This document shows, one piece after another, positions 28,165 to 37,051 of a stretch of DNA of 64,000 nt; position 1 is the first letter of the stretch; each line of letters begins with the position of its first letter. The position numbers were made by a program, and so were the translations under genes. The stretch covers positions 1,058,530 to 1,122,529 of the forward strand of contig NZ_OX424407.1 in assembly GCF_949152215.1 (NCBI RefSeq), in the 5' to 3' direction. The notes under the pieces are model-generated. The model saw only the letters and a program-made list of their open reading frames with translations. It did not search any database and was not told the origin of the DNA. The DNA is from Lancefieldella sp. Marseille-Q7238. GTDB taxonomy: Bacteria; Actinomycetota; Coriobacteriia; Coriobacteriales; Atopobiaceae.

Positions 28165-28824
28165 ATGGATACAGAGGAAGCACAGGCAGCAGAGAACTAC
28201 AGGCCGGGAACACCGGCGGTGATTTGCCGCTGGCGGCTTGCTGGTAAGACCCTTCCCCTTGAAAATCGTCATTTGCATGCGCTTGGCAAGAGGCGCATTG
28301 ACGGCAAGGCGATCTCTCCGCATCTTATCGCTTGGGCAAAACAGCACATAGAAGGCACTCTTCAAGAAGGCTCGGCTGAAGATCCCGATGGCGTTTTGCT
28401 GCTGGTTATTGATGAACAAGGAAGGGCAGCCATGGCTGTCGGTCCCTATGAACCGCTCGAAGACAGCTCACTTTTGGCTCTTGCTACCCGCGCGTGCGCG
28501 GCTCAGCGAGAAGCAGCAAAGACAGGATGCGCTCCTGAGGTACTCTGGGTCGCAGACAAGGGAATTCTCACCATAGGCAAGGACGTGTCCGCTGCTTCGG
28601 CGGGGGCGCTGTCGCTTGCGTGTGACATCGCGTCAACGCTTGGCTATCGGATGGACTTTCAGGAGAATCTGGCCGCAGAAGTTCTGGCGGGCGCAACGGG
28701 CTTTGATGAAGTTTTTCTCGTCTCTGACGAGCATGGCGTTGTACAGGCTGCTGACGCGAAAGGAAAGATTGGCGCGGAGCTTGCGGCTGATTTGGAAAAA
28801 CTGTATGAAAGCAAGCGGCGCTGA
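28165..28824 (+). CDS. Unknown protein between purH and PFOR gene
   Basis: A 219-aa soluble, Ala- and Glu-rich product starting 54 bases after purH. The upstream in-frame codon is a stop, so ATG 28165 is the earliest ATG; its Shine-Dalgarno sequence is weak. The C-terminal region (TGFDEVFLVSDEHGVVQAADAKGKIG) faintly recalls fold-type IV aminotransferases, with which I see no convincing active-site match. Likely cotranscribed with purH. Function unknown. Confidence 0.6.
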   Translation: MDTEEAQAAENYRPGTPAVICRWRLAGKTLPLENRHLHALGKRRIDGKAISPHLIAWAKQHIEGTLQEGSAEDPDGVLLLVIDEQGRAAMAVGPYEPLEDSSLLALATRACAAQREAAKTGCAPEVLWVADKGILTIGKDVSAASAGALSLACDIASTLGYRMDFQENLAAEVLAGATGFDEVFLVSDEHGVVQAADAKGKIGAELAADLEKLYESKRR

Positions 28825-29141
28825 CATATCAAATCTGTAAAGGATTTTATTGAAGAAGCGCATAGTATCAGGCTAGTGTACTGCGGTCTGGTAGATGTTT
28901 GCTGGTAGTAATTCCTACCAAAAAATAGGGATTACCATCAGCGGAATTTTGATATATTTTGATACTTATTTGAGTAATAATAAGAAGAAGTATGCGACCC
29001 TTATCGGCCATGCCAAACCCACGCTGACGTTTCGTGGAGAAGCGCGACGTTTCGGCTACCCAGGGTCAGTTTGTAGAGGATCGTGTCGCATCGTACGTCG
29101 CCTGCAGCTTAGTACGGCTGCAGATAAGGCAAGGAGAGGAT
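28825..29141 (+). promoter_or_regulatory. Long leader of the PFOR gene with inverted repeats
   Basis: 317 bp with no supportable gene. TGGTAG (28903-28908) pairs with CTACCA (28915-28920), and a related half, TAGGGATTACCA, follows at 28926-28937, so two alternative hairpins or an operator pair are possible. Two TTGATA and one TAATAA elements (28949-28980) mark an A/T-rich promoter-like zone. The remaining ~160 bases would be a long 5' untranslated region. Confidence 0.35.
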
Positions 29142-32100
29142 ATGGCAAGAAAGTTTAAGTCCATGGACGGTAACAACGCAGCGGCTTATGTGTCGTATGC
29201 GTTTACCGAGGTAGCGGGAATCTATCCCATTACCCCGTCCAGCCCGATGGCCGATTATGTCGACCAATGGTCTGCTCAAGGTGTCAAGAACATCTTCGGT
29301 TCTACCGTCAAAGTCGTTGAGATGCAGTCTGAGGCCGGCGCGGCCGGCGCTGTCCACGGTTCTCTTGGAGCGGGCGCCCTCACGACAACATATACGGCCT
29401 CACAGGGCCTGCTGCTTATGCTGCCCAACATGTACAAGATAGCCGGCGAGCAGCTGCCGGGCGTTTTCCACGTTTCGGCGCGTACTGTCGCCACTCACGC
29501 GTTGAACATTTTTGGCGATCACTCGGACGTTATGGCCTGCCGCCAGACCGGCTTCGCTATGCTTGCTGAGGGTAATGTCCAGGAAGTTATGGATCTTGCT
29601 CCCGTTGCTCACCTTGCGGCGATTGAGGGCAAAGTTCCGTTCCTGAACTTCTTTGACGGCTTCCGCACCTCGCATGAGATTCAAAAGGTTGCCGTTTGGG
29701 ACTACGATGACCTTGCAGACATGTGCGATATGGATGCCGTTCAGGCCTTCCGTGACCACTCTCTGAACCCCGAGCATCCGCATGCCCGCGGCTCACATGA
29801 GAACGGTGATATCTTCTTCCAGCACCGTGAGGCGTGCAACGCCGTCTATGATGAGCTTCCGGCAGTCGTTGAGAACTACATGGACAAGATCAACGCTAAG
29901 CTCGGCACCGATTACGGTCTCTTCAACTACTACGGCGCTCCTGACGCAGACCGCGTCGTTATTTGCATGGGCTCTTTCTGCGACACTCTGGAAGAGGTTA
30001 TCGATTACCTCAATGCTCATGGCGAGAAGGTCGGTCTGGTGAAGGTTCGCCTGTACCGTCCGTTCTCGGTAAAACACTTTGTTGACGTTCTCCCCGAGAC
30101 TGTCAAGAAGGTTGCCGTTATGGATCGTACTAAAGAGCCCGGATCTGTCGGCGAGCCTCTGTACGAAGACGTCGTCTCCGCACTGTATGAGGCTGGCAAG
30201 AGCAACCTCACTGTCGTTGGCGGCCGTTACGGTCTTGGCTCCAAGGACACGCCTCCTTCGTCAGCCTTCGCGATTTTTGAGGAGCTCAAGAAGGATCAGC
30301 CTCGCCACGAGTTTACAGTTGGCATTGTGGACGATGTCACCAATCTTTCTCTGCCTGAGGATGCTGACGCTCCTAATACTGCGGCCGAAGGTACCATCGA
30401 ATGCAAGTTCTGGGGTATCGGCGGCGACGGCACCGTTGGTGCCAACAAGAACTCCATCAAGATCATCGGCGATCACACTGATAAGTATGTCCAGGCCTAC
30501 TTCCAGTATGACTCCAAGAAGACCGGCGGGATTACCATCAGCCACCTGCGTTTTGGAGACCACAGAATTCGCTCTCCGTACTACGTTACCAAGGCGGACT
30601 TTGTCGCATGCCATAATCCCGCCTACATCACCAAGGGCCTCAAGATGGTGCGCGATGTCAAGCCGGGTGGAACCTTCCTGGTCAACTGCCAGTGGGACGC
30701 CGAGGAATTCTCGCATCACTTCCCGGCAGAGGCTAAGCGCTATGTTGTCAAGAACAACATCAGCGTGTATCTCATCAACGCCATTGACCTTGCTAAAGAG
30801 ATTGGTATGGGCAAGCGCACCAACACCATTCTTCAGTCCGCTTTCTTCGCGCTTGCAAAGGTGCTCCCCGAGGCCGACGCGCTGCAGTATATGAAAGACG
30901 CTGCGACTCATTCCTATCTGAAGAAGGGCCAGAACATTGTCGATATGAACCACAAGGCTATCGACGCTGGCGCAACTGCATTCAAAAAGATCGAGATTCC
31001 TGCCGATTGGGCAAATGCCGAGGACGCTCCTAACCCCATCTCTCTTGAGGGACGTGCGGCTCTCCTCAAGCAGGTACAGGAGATTATGAATCCTGTGTCT
31101 CGCATGGAAGGCGATTCTCTGCCTGTATCCGTGTTCAAGGAGCATGCGGACGGCCAGTTTGAGCTGGGTGCGGCCGCGTATGAGAAGCGCGGTATCGCCG
31201 TTATGGTGCCTCGTTGGAATGACGCCAAGTGCATTCAGTGCAACCAGTGCGCCTACGTTTGCCCGCACGCGGCTATTCGTCCCTTCGTTCTTACCGATGA
31301 AGAGGTCGCTGCGGCTCCCGCGTCCGCTGTCTTTAAGGACGCCGTTGGGCCCAAGGCCAAGGGTATGAAGTTCGAGATTGCTGTTTCGCAATTTGACTGC
31401 ACCGGCTGCTCCAATTGCGTGTACATTTGCCCGGCTGACGCCCTTACTATGGTTGCCGCTGAAGAAGAGCAGCCTAAGCAGGAGATTTTTGACTACTCCG
31501 TGGCTCATGTTGCCGAGAAGCCCGAGCTGGTTGCAAACAACGTCAAGGGTTCGCAGTTCAAAAAACCGCTCCTTGAGTTCTCCGGCTCCTGCGCAGGTTG
31601 CGCGGAAACCAGCTATGGCCGTCTGGTGACGCAGCTGTTCGGTGACCGCATGTATATCTCCAATGCAACCGGTTGCTCTTCCATTTGGGGTAATCCCGCG
31701 TCCTGCTCGCCCTTTACCACCGATGCGAACGGTCATGGTCCTGCATGGAATAACTCCCTGTTTGAGGACAACGCTGAGCACGGTATGGGTCTTATGCTGG
31801 GTCATCAGGCGGAGCAGAAGCACCTGCTGGATGTTGCCCAGAAGCTTTCCGAGTCTTCCGAGGCAAGTCAGGAGCTCAAGGATGCGGCCAAGGCGTGGAT
31901 CGATTCCGTTTCCGATGCCGCGTTGAGCAAGCAAGCCGCTGAGGCTCTCGTAGCTGAGCTTGGCTCGTCCAACACTCCTGAGGCTGCGGAACTTCTCGCT
32001 AATAAGAGCTATCTCACCAAGAAGTCCTTCTGGATCTTCGGCGGCGATGGCTGGGCGTACGACATCGGCTTTGGTGGCCTTGATCATGTTCTCGCTTCCG

Positions 32101-32702
32101 GCGAAGACATCAATGTGTTCGTTTTTGACACCGAGGTGTACTCCAACACGGGCGGCCAGGCTTCCAAGGCGTCCCGTCTTGGTCAGGTCGCGCAATTTGC
32201 GGCGGCGGGCAAGGATGTCAAGCAGAAGAACCTCGCTGAAATTGCTATGACGTACGGCTACGTTTACGTGGCGCAGGTTTCTATGGGCGCTAACCTTGCT
32301 CAAACCCTGAAGGCAATTGCTGAGGCTGAGGCCTATCCCGGACCTTCGCTCATCATTGGCTACTCGCCGTGTGAGATGCACTCCATCAAGGGCGGCATGG
32401 CTCACGCTCAGGAAGAGATGAAGAAGGCCGTGGAGACGGGGTACTGGAACCTTTACCGCTTCAATCCTTCCGCGCCAGTTGGCAAAAAGTTCACGCTTGA
32501 TTCCAAGGCGCCTGCTGGCGGCTATCAGGAATTCCTTATGAACGAGGCGCGCTATAGCCGTCTGACTCGCGAGTTCCCCGAGAATGCTGACAAGCTGTTC
32601 AAGGAGAACGAGGCCGCGGCAATGGCTCGCTATGATCACCTTGTTCGCCTCAAGGCGCTCTATGCTTCTGAGACTGACAGCGAAGAAGAGAAGAAGAACT
32701 AG
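29142..32702 (+). CDS. Pyruvate:ferredoxin (flavodoxin) oxidoreductase
   Basis: Oxidatively decarboxylates pyruvate to acetyl-CoA, CO2 and reduced ferredoxin; a key anaerobic energy enzyme. The 1186-aa single chain is full length. It has the pyruvate-binding N-terminus (GIYPITPSSPMADYVDQW), two 4Fe-4S motifs (CIQCNQCAYVCPHAAI and CTGCSNCVYICPADAL), a third cluster ligand set beginning CAGCAETSYGRL, and the TPP site GGDGWAYDIGFGG with TEVYSNTGGQ. ATG 29142 follows AAGGAGAGG; the frame extends upstream without a ribosome-binding site. Strong codon bias suggests high expression and explains the long antisense reading frames. A terminator follows. Confidence 0.96.
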   Translation: MARKFKSMDGNNAAAYVSYAFTEVAGIYPITPSSPMADYVDQWSAQGVKNIFGSTVKVVEMQSEAGAAGAVHGSLGAGALTTTYTASQGLLLMLPNMYKIAGEQLPGVFHVSARTVATHALNIFGDHSDVMACRQTGFAMLAEGNVQEVMDLAPVAHLAAIEGKVPFLNFFDGFRTSHEIQKVAVWDYDDLADMCDMDAVQAFRDHSLNPEHPHARGSHENGDIFFQHREACNAVYDELPAVVENYMDKINAKLGTDYGLFNYYGAPDADRVVICMGSFCDTLEEVIDYLNAHGEKVGLVKVRLYRPFSVKHFVDVLPETVKKVAVMDRTKEPGSVGEPLYEDVVSALYEAGKSNLTVVGGRYGLGSKDTPPSSAFAIFEELKKDQPRHEFTVGIVDDVTNLSLPEDADAPNTAAEGTIECKFWGIGGDGTVGANKNSIKIIGDHTDKYVQAYFQYDSKKTGGITISHLRFGDHRIRSPYYVTKADFVACHNPAYITKGLKMVRDVKPGGTFLVNCQWDAEEFSHHFPAEAKRYVVKNNISVYLINAIDLAKEIGMGKRTNTILQSAFFALAKVLPEADALQYMKDAATHSYLKKGQNIVDMNHKAIDAGATAFKKIEIPADWANAEDAPNPISLEGRAALLKQVQEIMNPVSRMEGDSLPVSVFKEHADGQFELGAAAYEKRGIAVMVPRWNDAKCIQCNQCAYVCPHAAIRPFVLTDEEVAAAPASAVFKDAVGPKAKGMKFEIAVSQFDCTGCSNCVYICPADALTMVAAEEEQPKQEIFDYSVAHVAEKPELVANNVKGSQFKKPLLEFSGSCAGCAETSYGRLVTQLFGDRMYISNATGCSSIWGNPASCSPFTTDANGHGPAWNNSLFEDNAEHGMGLMLGHQAEQKHLLDVAQKLSESSEASQELKDAAKAWIDSVSDAALSKQAAEALVAELGSSNTPEAAELLANKSYLTKKSFWIFGGDGWAYDIGFGGLDHVLASGEDINVFVFDTEVYSNTGGQASKASRLGQVAQFAAAGKDVKQKNLAEIAMTYGYVYVAQVSMGANLAQTLKAIAEAEAYPGPSLIIGYSPCEMHSIKGGMAHAQEEMKKAVETGYWNLYRFNPSAPVGKKFTLDSKAPAGGYQEFLMNEARYSRLTREFPENADKLFKENEAAAMARYDHLVRLKALYASETDSEEEKKN

Positions 32703-32763
32703 GCGCACGTTTGGTTCTTCTGCGGCGCTCAACGCTTGATTTGAGGTATGTCGCGCCGCTTGG

Positions 32764-32798
32764 CCGGGTCAGGAAGAGATTTCCTGGCCCGGTGTTTC
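32764..32798 (+). terminator. Terminator after PFOR gene
   Basis: A 12-bp stem with one wobble (32764-32775 with 32781-32792) followed by a T-rich stretch. Confidence 0.8.
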
Positions 32799-32863
32799 TT
32801 ACTTGAAAAGAGGAGCTGTAGCTCATATGAGGTTGCCGTTTCAGGCCTCATCTTCCGGGTTCT

Positions 32864-32901
32864 TCTCGCGTTCCAATAGTGCGGAAAGTCCGCACGCGAG
32901 A
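32864..32901 (+). other. Nested inverted repeats upstream of carbamate kinase
   Basis: Outer arms TCTCGCG and CGCGAGA enclose an inner perfect hairpin, GTGCGGA-AAG-TCCGCAC, leaving a one-sided bulge of eight bases. It lies about 100 bases before arcC and could be a structured leader or a protein site. No function is known. Confidence 0.35.
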
Positions 32902-33004
32902 GGTGTGCGGCGTAAAAAGACCGTTGACCCTGTATGTTCTAGGCAGTTGGAGTGCTCTGAAGTATAGTAGCCACGGAGGTTCATACTAACTAACGGAGGG
33001 TACT

Positions 33005-33970
33005 ATGCAAGATTCGTCTTACAAGACAAGCCGCGTTGTCATTGCTCTTGGTGGAAACGCTTTGGGAGATACTCCCGAGGAGCAGATCAAGCGGGTACGG
33101 GAGGCCGCGCCCACGCTTCTTAAGGTCATCGAACAAGGCAATGAAATCATCATTACCCACGGCAATGGCCCGCAGGTAGGCATGATTCAAAAGGCGTTTG
33201 CCCTCGCGCATGACGAGGACACTTCCATTCCGAAGATTGACCTTCCGGAATGCGGCGCCATGTCCCAGGGCTACATCGGATACCACCTTCAGCAGGCAAT
33301 CGGCGCGTCCATGCATAAGGCCTACAAGAGGTGGCACGTTGCCTCTGTCGTGACGCAGATTGAGGTAGACCCCGAAGATTCCGCCTTTGAGCATCCCTCC
33401 AAGCCTATCGGACAGTTCATGTCTAAAGAGCAGATGGAAGAAGAGAAGAAGCTGCATCCTGAGATGAGCTTTATGGAGGATTCGGGCAGAGGGTATCGTC
33501 GCGTTGTCGCGTCGCCGGAACCGAAGAAGATTGTTGAGTACGAGAGCATTCTGAATCTTTTGGACAACGAGTTCATCGTCATCGCTTGCGGCGGCGGTGG
33601 AATTCCTGTTGTGAGGGATTACACCGACAAGGGAGCGTATAAGGGCATTGCCGCCGTCATCGACAAGGATATGGGCGGCGAGCTGCTGGCGGAAGATTGC
33701 CAGGCCGATACTCTGGTTCTTCTCACTGCTGTCGATCATGTAGCCATCAATTTTGGCAAGCCGGATCAAAAAGACCTTGAGACCCTGACGTGCGAAGATG
33801 CTGAGGCCTATCTTGCCGAGGGTCAGTTTGGCAAGGGTTCCATGGAGCCAAAGATTCGCGCAGCCATCAAGTTTGCGAAGTCCCGTCCGGGCCGCGTATG
33901 CATTATCGGTTCGCTTGAAAAGGCAGCCGAGGCGATGGCGGGCCTTTCAGGTACGCGTATCAGCATGTAA
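33005..33970 (+). CDS. arcC: Carbamate kinase
   Basis: Converts carbamoyl phosphate and ADP to ATP, ammonia and CO2, the energy-yielding last step of the arginine deiminase pathway. The 321-aa product has the amino-acid-kinase motifs VVIALGGNALGD, THGNGPQVGMI, and ACGGGGIPVVRD, and the carbamate-kinase RRVVASPEPKKIVE segment. GGAGG precedes ATG. It is a single gene with its own terminator, 18 kb from arcA and arcB. Confidence 0.95.
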   Translation: MQDSSYKTSRVVIALGGNALGDTPEEQIKRVREAAPTLLKVIEQGNEIIITHGNGPQVGMIQKAFALAHDEDTSIPKIDLPECGAMSQGYIGYHLQQAIGASMHKAYKRWHVASVVTQIEVDPEDSAFEHPSKPIGQFMSKEQMEEEKKLHPEMSFMEDSGRGYRRVVASPEPKKIVEYESILNLLDNEFIVIACGGGGIPVVRDYTDKGAYKGIAAVIDKDMGGELLAEDCQADTLVLLTAVDHVAINFGKPDQKDLETLTCEDAEAYLAEGQFGKGSMEPKIRAAIKFAKSRPGRVCIIGSLEKAAEAMAGLSGTRISM

Positions 33971-34041
33971 ACAGCGGGTACCGGCGTGGCCGATAGTGCT
34001 TCAAGTGCCTCGTGCAATGCCGCAACTCTATTGTGACTCTT

Positions 34042-34075
34042 ACGTCCCTTACGAAACAGGTAAGGGACGTTTTTG
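34042..34075 (+). terminator. Terminator after arcC
   Basis: A perfect 11-bp stem (34042-34052 with 34060-34070) followed by TTTTTG. Confidence 0.92.
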
Positions 34076-34125
34076 TGACAGAGGTGGCGAGAAACCCCAT
34101 GGAGTCCAAAGCTCCGTCCATTACA

Positions 34126-34134
34126 TGCTAAAAT
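34126..34134 (+). promoter_or_regulatory. Extended -10 promoter of murT
   Basis: TGCTAAAAT lies 37 bases before the murT GTG start. No clear -35 is seen, as often with extended -10 promoters. The same nine bases occur before the gene at 23933. Confidence 0.4.
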
Positions 34135-34170
34135 GTGTATTTCTGTGAACAGTATGGAGAGAGAGTAATC

Positions 34171-35586
34171 GTGACCAACATACGAAGTAGATTCTTTCCA
34201 CTTGCCTTCCTTGCAGCGAAAGCGACCATTGGGGCGCTCGATCTTACGGGACATGCGGGAGGAACCTTGCCCGGCGCCATTGCCGAGGCTATCGACCCGG
34301 CATTTTTAGGTGACATCGCGAAGCCGGATCAGATTGTGTTCATCTCGGGCACCAACGGAAAAACCACCACCAACAATCTGCTCAATGACCTGTTGGCTGA
34401 CAACGGCTACCATACGGTGACCAATCGCGTGGGAGGAAACATCTCAAGCGGTTTTGCAAGCTCCTTTGCGCGCAATACCACCTTTGGAGGCAAGGTTAAG
34501 AACAAGCTGGCGGTGATGGAGTTTGATGAGCTCTCCGGTCCTCGCATCTTTCCTTTCTTCCAGCCCGATATTCTCGCGGTTACCAACCTCTTTCGTGATA
34601 CGTTTTCACGCAGCGCCACTCCCGACTTCGTTTTTGACGTGATGAGCAAGGGTATTCCCGCCGATACGCATCTCATTCTCAACGCCGACGATATGATTTC
34701 CTGCCGTCTGGCGCCTCAGTGTGAACACCGTACGTACTTCTCGATTGCGCATCTGGACGAAGACACGCCGGAGCCTATGGGAATCGTCAGCGACTTGACG
34801 GCATGTCCCATCTGCGGCGGAAAGCTGCGGTGGGACTACGCTCACCTTCGCCACCTTGGTAAAGCGACCTGTGAGGAATGCGGTTTTACGAACCCGCATC
34901 CTGATTATGAGGTTGTCTCGGTCAACAAGACCGACCATACCTTTGTCGTGCGCGAGAACAACGCTCCTGGAGCGCCGGCCTATACCTACAGGCTCAACAG
35001 CTACTCCATCGTGAATCTCTACAACATGCTGACCTGCGTCGTGACGGCCCGTGAAATGGGTCTGACGCCCGAGCAGATTGCCCGCTCGCTTGAGAGCGAC
35101 ATCAACATCGCGGAATCACGCTACAACGAGATTGACTACAACGGTCATCGTCTTATCAGCATGGCATCTAAGGGCGAGAATGACACCGCTACTTCGGTTA
35201 CGCTGGATATCCTGCGCCGTCAACCGGGCGACAAAGCTATCGTCATCATGATTGCTGACGCCTATATGGCAAAGGCGAAAGACCAGACGGAATATATCGG
35301 CTGGTATTATCAGACTGACTTTGAGGTGCTCAATGACCCCAGTGTCAAACAGGTAGTTCTGTATGGCGACACCTCCCTTGACCTTTTGGTTCGGCTGCGT
35401 TTTGCGGGCATCGATCCCAAGAAAACCTTTGTGGCGTCTACGCCTGAAGAAACTGCCGATTGTATTGATTTGGCCGCCGTGCAGCATGTGTTTTACGCGC
35501 ATGGGCTCTACAACGGTGGCATTGCTGATGTCAGCCGCCAGCGAATTCTTGAACGCTTAAAGGACATGGAGGCCGCCCATGAGTAA
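34171..35586 (+). CDS. murT: MurT-type Mur ligase (lipid II isoglutaminyl synthase subunit)
   Basis: In known MurT-GatD complexes MurT activates the D-Glu carboxylate of lipid II with ATP and GatD supplies ammonia, giving D-isoglutamine. The 471-aa product starts at GTG 34171 after GGAGAGAGAG. It has a Mur-ligase P-loop (ISGTNGKTTTNNLL), the MurT-specific four-Cys zinc ribbon (CPICGGKLRW to CEECGF) in the middle, and a C-terminal Mur domain with IADAYMAKAKDQT. It overlaps the gatD-like gene by eight bases. The partner appears to lack catalytic residues, so the ammonia source is in question. Confidence 0.93.
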   Translation: MTNIRSRFFPLAFLAAKATIGALDLTGHAGGTLPGAIAEAIDPAFLGDIAKPDQIVFISGTNGKTTTNNLLNDLLADNGYHTVTNRVGGNISSGFASSFARNTTFGGKVKNKLAVMEFDELSGPRIFPFFQPDILAVTNLFRDTFSRSATPDFVFDVMSKGIPADTHLILNADDMISCRLAPQCEHRTYFSIAHLDEDTPEPMGIVSDLTACPICGGKLRWDYAHLRHLGKATCEECGFTNPHPDYEVVSVNKTDHTFVVRENNAPGAPAYTYRLNSYSIVNLYNMLTCVVTAREMGLTPEQIARSLESDINIAESRYNEIDYNGHRLISMASKGENDTATSVTLDILRRQPGDKAIVIMIADAYMAKAKDQTEYIGWYYQTDFEVLNDPSVKQVVLYGDTSLDLLVRLRFAGIDPKKTFVASTPEETADCIDLAAVQHVFYAHGLYNGGIADVSRQRILERLKDMEAAHE

Positions 35587-36325
35587 GCCTGAAACAAAAG
35601 TCGAAATTCTGTACCCGGAGTATGGAAATCAGGGCGGCGACAATGGCAACTACCTCTATGCAGAAGCCTGCCTTCCCAAGGAGAGCATCGTTCACACCAT
35701 GCATGGCGACAAGCCTTACTTTGTTGACCATACTCCTTCCGGTATCTTGTTGGGTGGCATGACCGAGGCTCAGCAGGAATTTGTGCTTGAACGCCTCATG
35801 CCGTACAAAGATCGCCTGGCAGAGCTTGCTGACGCGGGTGTTCCCATGATCTTCTCGGGAAACGTGGCGGATCTTTTAGGGCAAGCCATTATCAATCCGG
35901 ACGGGTCGCGTATCGAAGGCCTGGGTCTTTTCGCGTATACGACCACGCGCTATATGCCGCGCCGTTTTCATGACGTGCAGGTTGGCTCTTTTAGTCCGGG
36001 CAATGGCGAGAAGGACTTTGACGTTGTAGGTTTTAAGATGCAGTTCACGCTTACTGAAGGCGACAACTCCTCCTCGTACTTCATTAAGAATTCAACCGGA
36101 TTTGGTATCAACAAGAAAAGCAAGCTCGAAGGATTTCGCCGGGGCAACTGCATTGCAACGTGGATTATTGGTCCTCTGCTTCCGCTGAATCCCTATCTCA
36201 TGCGATGGTTTCTGGACGCTATGGGGGAGCAGGAAACGCCGCTGGCTTTTGAAGAGGAAGCCGTTGCAGCTTATGAGAAACATCGCCGCGAGATGGTATA
36301 TCCTGGGATGCACCTTCACTACTAA
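35579..36325 (+). CDS. gatD: GatD-like class I amidotransferase subunit with apparently lost active site
   Basis: The 248-aa partner of MurT, by overlap and by similarity along its length (YPEYGNQGGDNGN, SGILLGGM, EGLGLF, and the NSTGFGINKK segment). The glutaminase site appears destroyed. Where GatD proteins normally have a C-G-G-Y-Q nucleophile elbow, this one reads IFSGNVADLLG, with Gly94 at the Cys position. Where they have the catalytic His in a YLHGP motif, it reads ATWIIGPLL, with Ile197. The frame is intact and no frameshift is seen. It may be a structural subunit, or the complex may use free ammonia. This rests on alignment from memory. Confidence 0.85.
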   Translation: MSKPETKVEILYPEYGNQGGDNGNYLYAEACLPKESIVHTMHGDKPYFVDHTPSGILLGGMTEAQQEFVLERLMPYKDRLAELADAGVPMIFSGNVADLLGQAIINPDGSRIEGLGLFAYTTTRYMPRRFHDVQVGSFSPGNGEKDFDVVGFKMQFTLTEGDNSSSYFIKNSTGFGINKKSKLEGFRRGNCIATWIIGPLLPLNPYLMRWFLDAMGEQETPLAFEEEAVAAYEKHRREMVYPGMHLHY

Positions 36326-36349
36326 ACTGTTGATATAAAAGTATTGCGT

Positions 36350-36378
36350 TTGCCGTCGATGCGTTTAGCGGTTACTAT
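36350..36378 (+). promoter_or_regulatory. Candidate promoter of queT
   Basis: TTGCCG (36350-36355) and TACTAT (36373-36378) are separated by 17 bases. I looked for a preQ1 riboswitch between here and the gene and could not establish one. Confidence 0.35.
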
Positions 36379-36431
36379 AGATATTGTTTCAATAAACACC
36401 TGCATGTCAGCATAGGTTAAGGGGCTGCATT

Positions 36432-37043
36432 TTGTCATATAGTGCACGTCAGCCATCGCAAGATGGTATCGAAAGAACACGTCGTATCGCGCGCATTGGT
36501 ATGATTGCCGCCGTATACGCCGCGCTCACGTTAGTTACAATTCTTTTTTTAGGCAGCCTTGCCTGGGGTCCGATTCAGTTCCGCGTTTCCGAGGCGCTCT
36601 GCGTATTGGCGCTCTTTACATCCGAAGCCGTTCCAGGGCTGGTTTTGGGCTGTGTGATTGCCAACCTCGCTAACATGGCGCTTTCGGGTGCCGGAGCGCT
36701 GGGTCTTCTGGATGTTGTTTTCGGTTCTTTGGCAACGGGTGTGGGCGCGTATCTTACCTGGAAATTGAGGAAGACGCCGGCCTTGGCGGTCTTGGGACCG
36801 GTGCTTGCAAACGCGCTTATTGTTCCCGCGTATTTGCCCTTGCTTCTGCAAGGTATGGGCTTTTATACCATTCCCTTTACAGACATCGCCCTCGACGGAT
36901 CATATCCGTATATGTACCTTTTTGGTCTGGTAACAACAGGCCTTGGTGAGGCGGTAGTGCTGTACGTCCTTGGCTTGCCGCTGGCTCAAGCGCTTAAAAA
37001 GACGCCTCTGCCGGCATCTCTTGCAGATTCACAGAGTCTTTGA
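36432..37043 (+). CDS. queT: QueT-family transporter
   Basis: A 203-aa membrane protein of the QueT (DUF988) family, S components of ECF transporters thought to import queuosine precursors. It has about five membrane segments and the family features GPIQFRVSEALCVLALF, GCVIANLANM and LDVVFGSLATG. TTG 36432 is the apparent start, with AAGGGG upstream; the next in-frame Met would cut into the first helix. No ECF module genes are in the window. It is immediately followed by a LytS-type kinase gene, probably in the same transcript. Confidence 0.88.
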   Translation: MSYSARQPSQDGIERTRRIARIGMIAAVYAALTLVTILFLGSLAWGPIQFRVSEALCVLALFTSEAVPGLVLGCVIANLANMALSGAGALGLLDVVFGSLATGVGAYLTWKLRKTPALAVLGPVLANALIVPAYLPLLLQGMGFYTIPFTDIALDGSYPYMYLFGLVTTGLGEAVVLYVLGLPLAQALKKTPLPASLADSQSL

Positions 37044-37051
37044 GCAGCAGT

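Noticed and set aside
30261-32732. Open reading frame of 823 codons opposite the PFOR gene
   Set aside because: It is the antisense shadow of a highly codon-biased gene. It lacks a convincing ribosome-binding site and domain content, whereas the plus strand encodes a full, motif-complete PFOR.
36326-36431. preQ1 riboswitch before queT
   Set aside because: QueT genes often have one, but I could not fit the short leader to class I or II consensus pairing.
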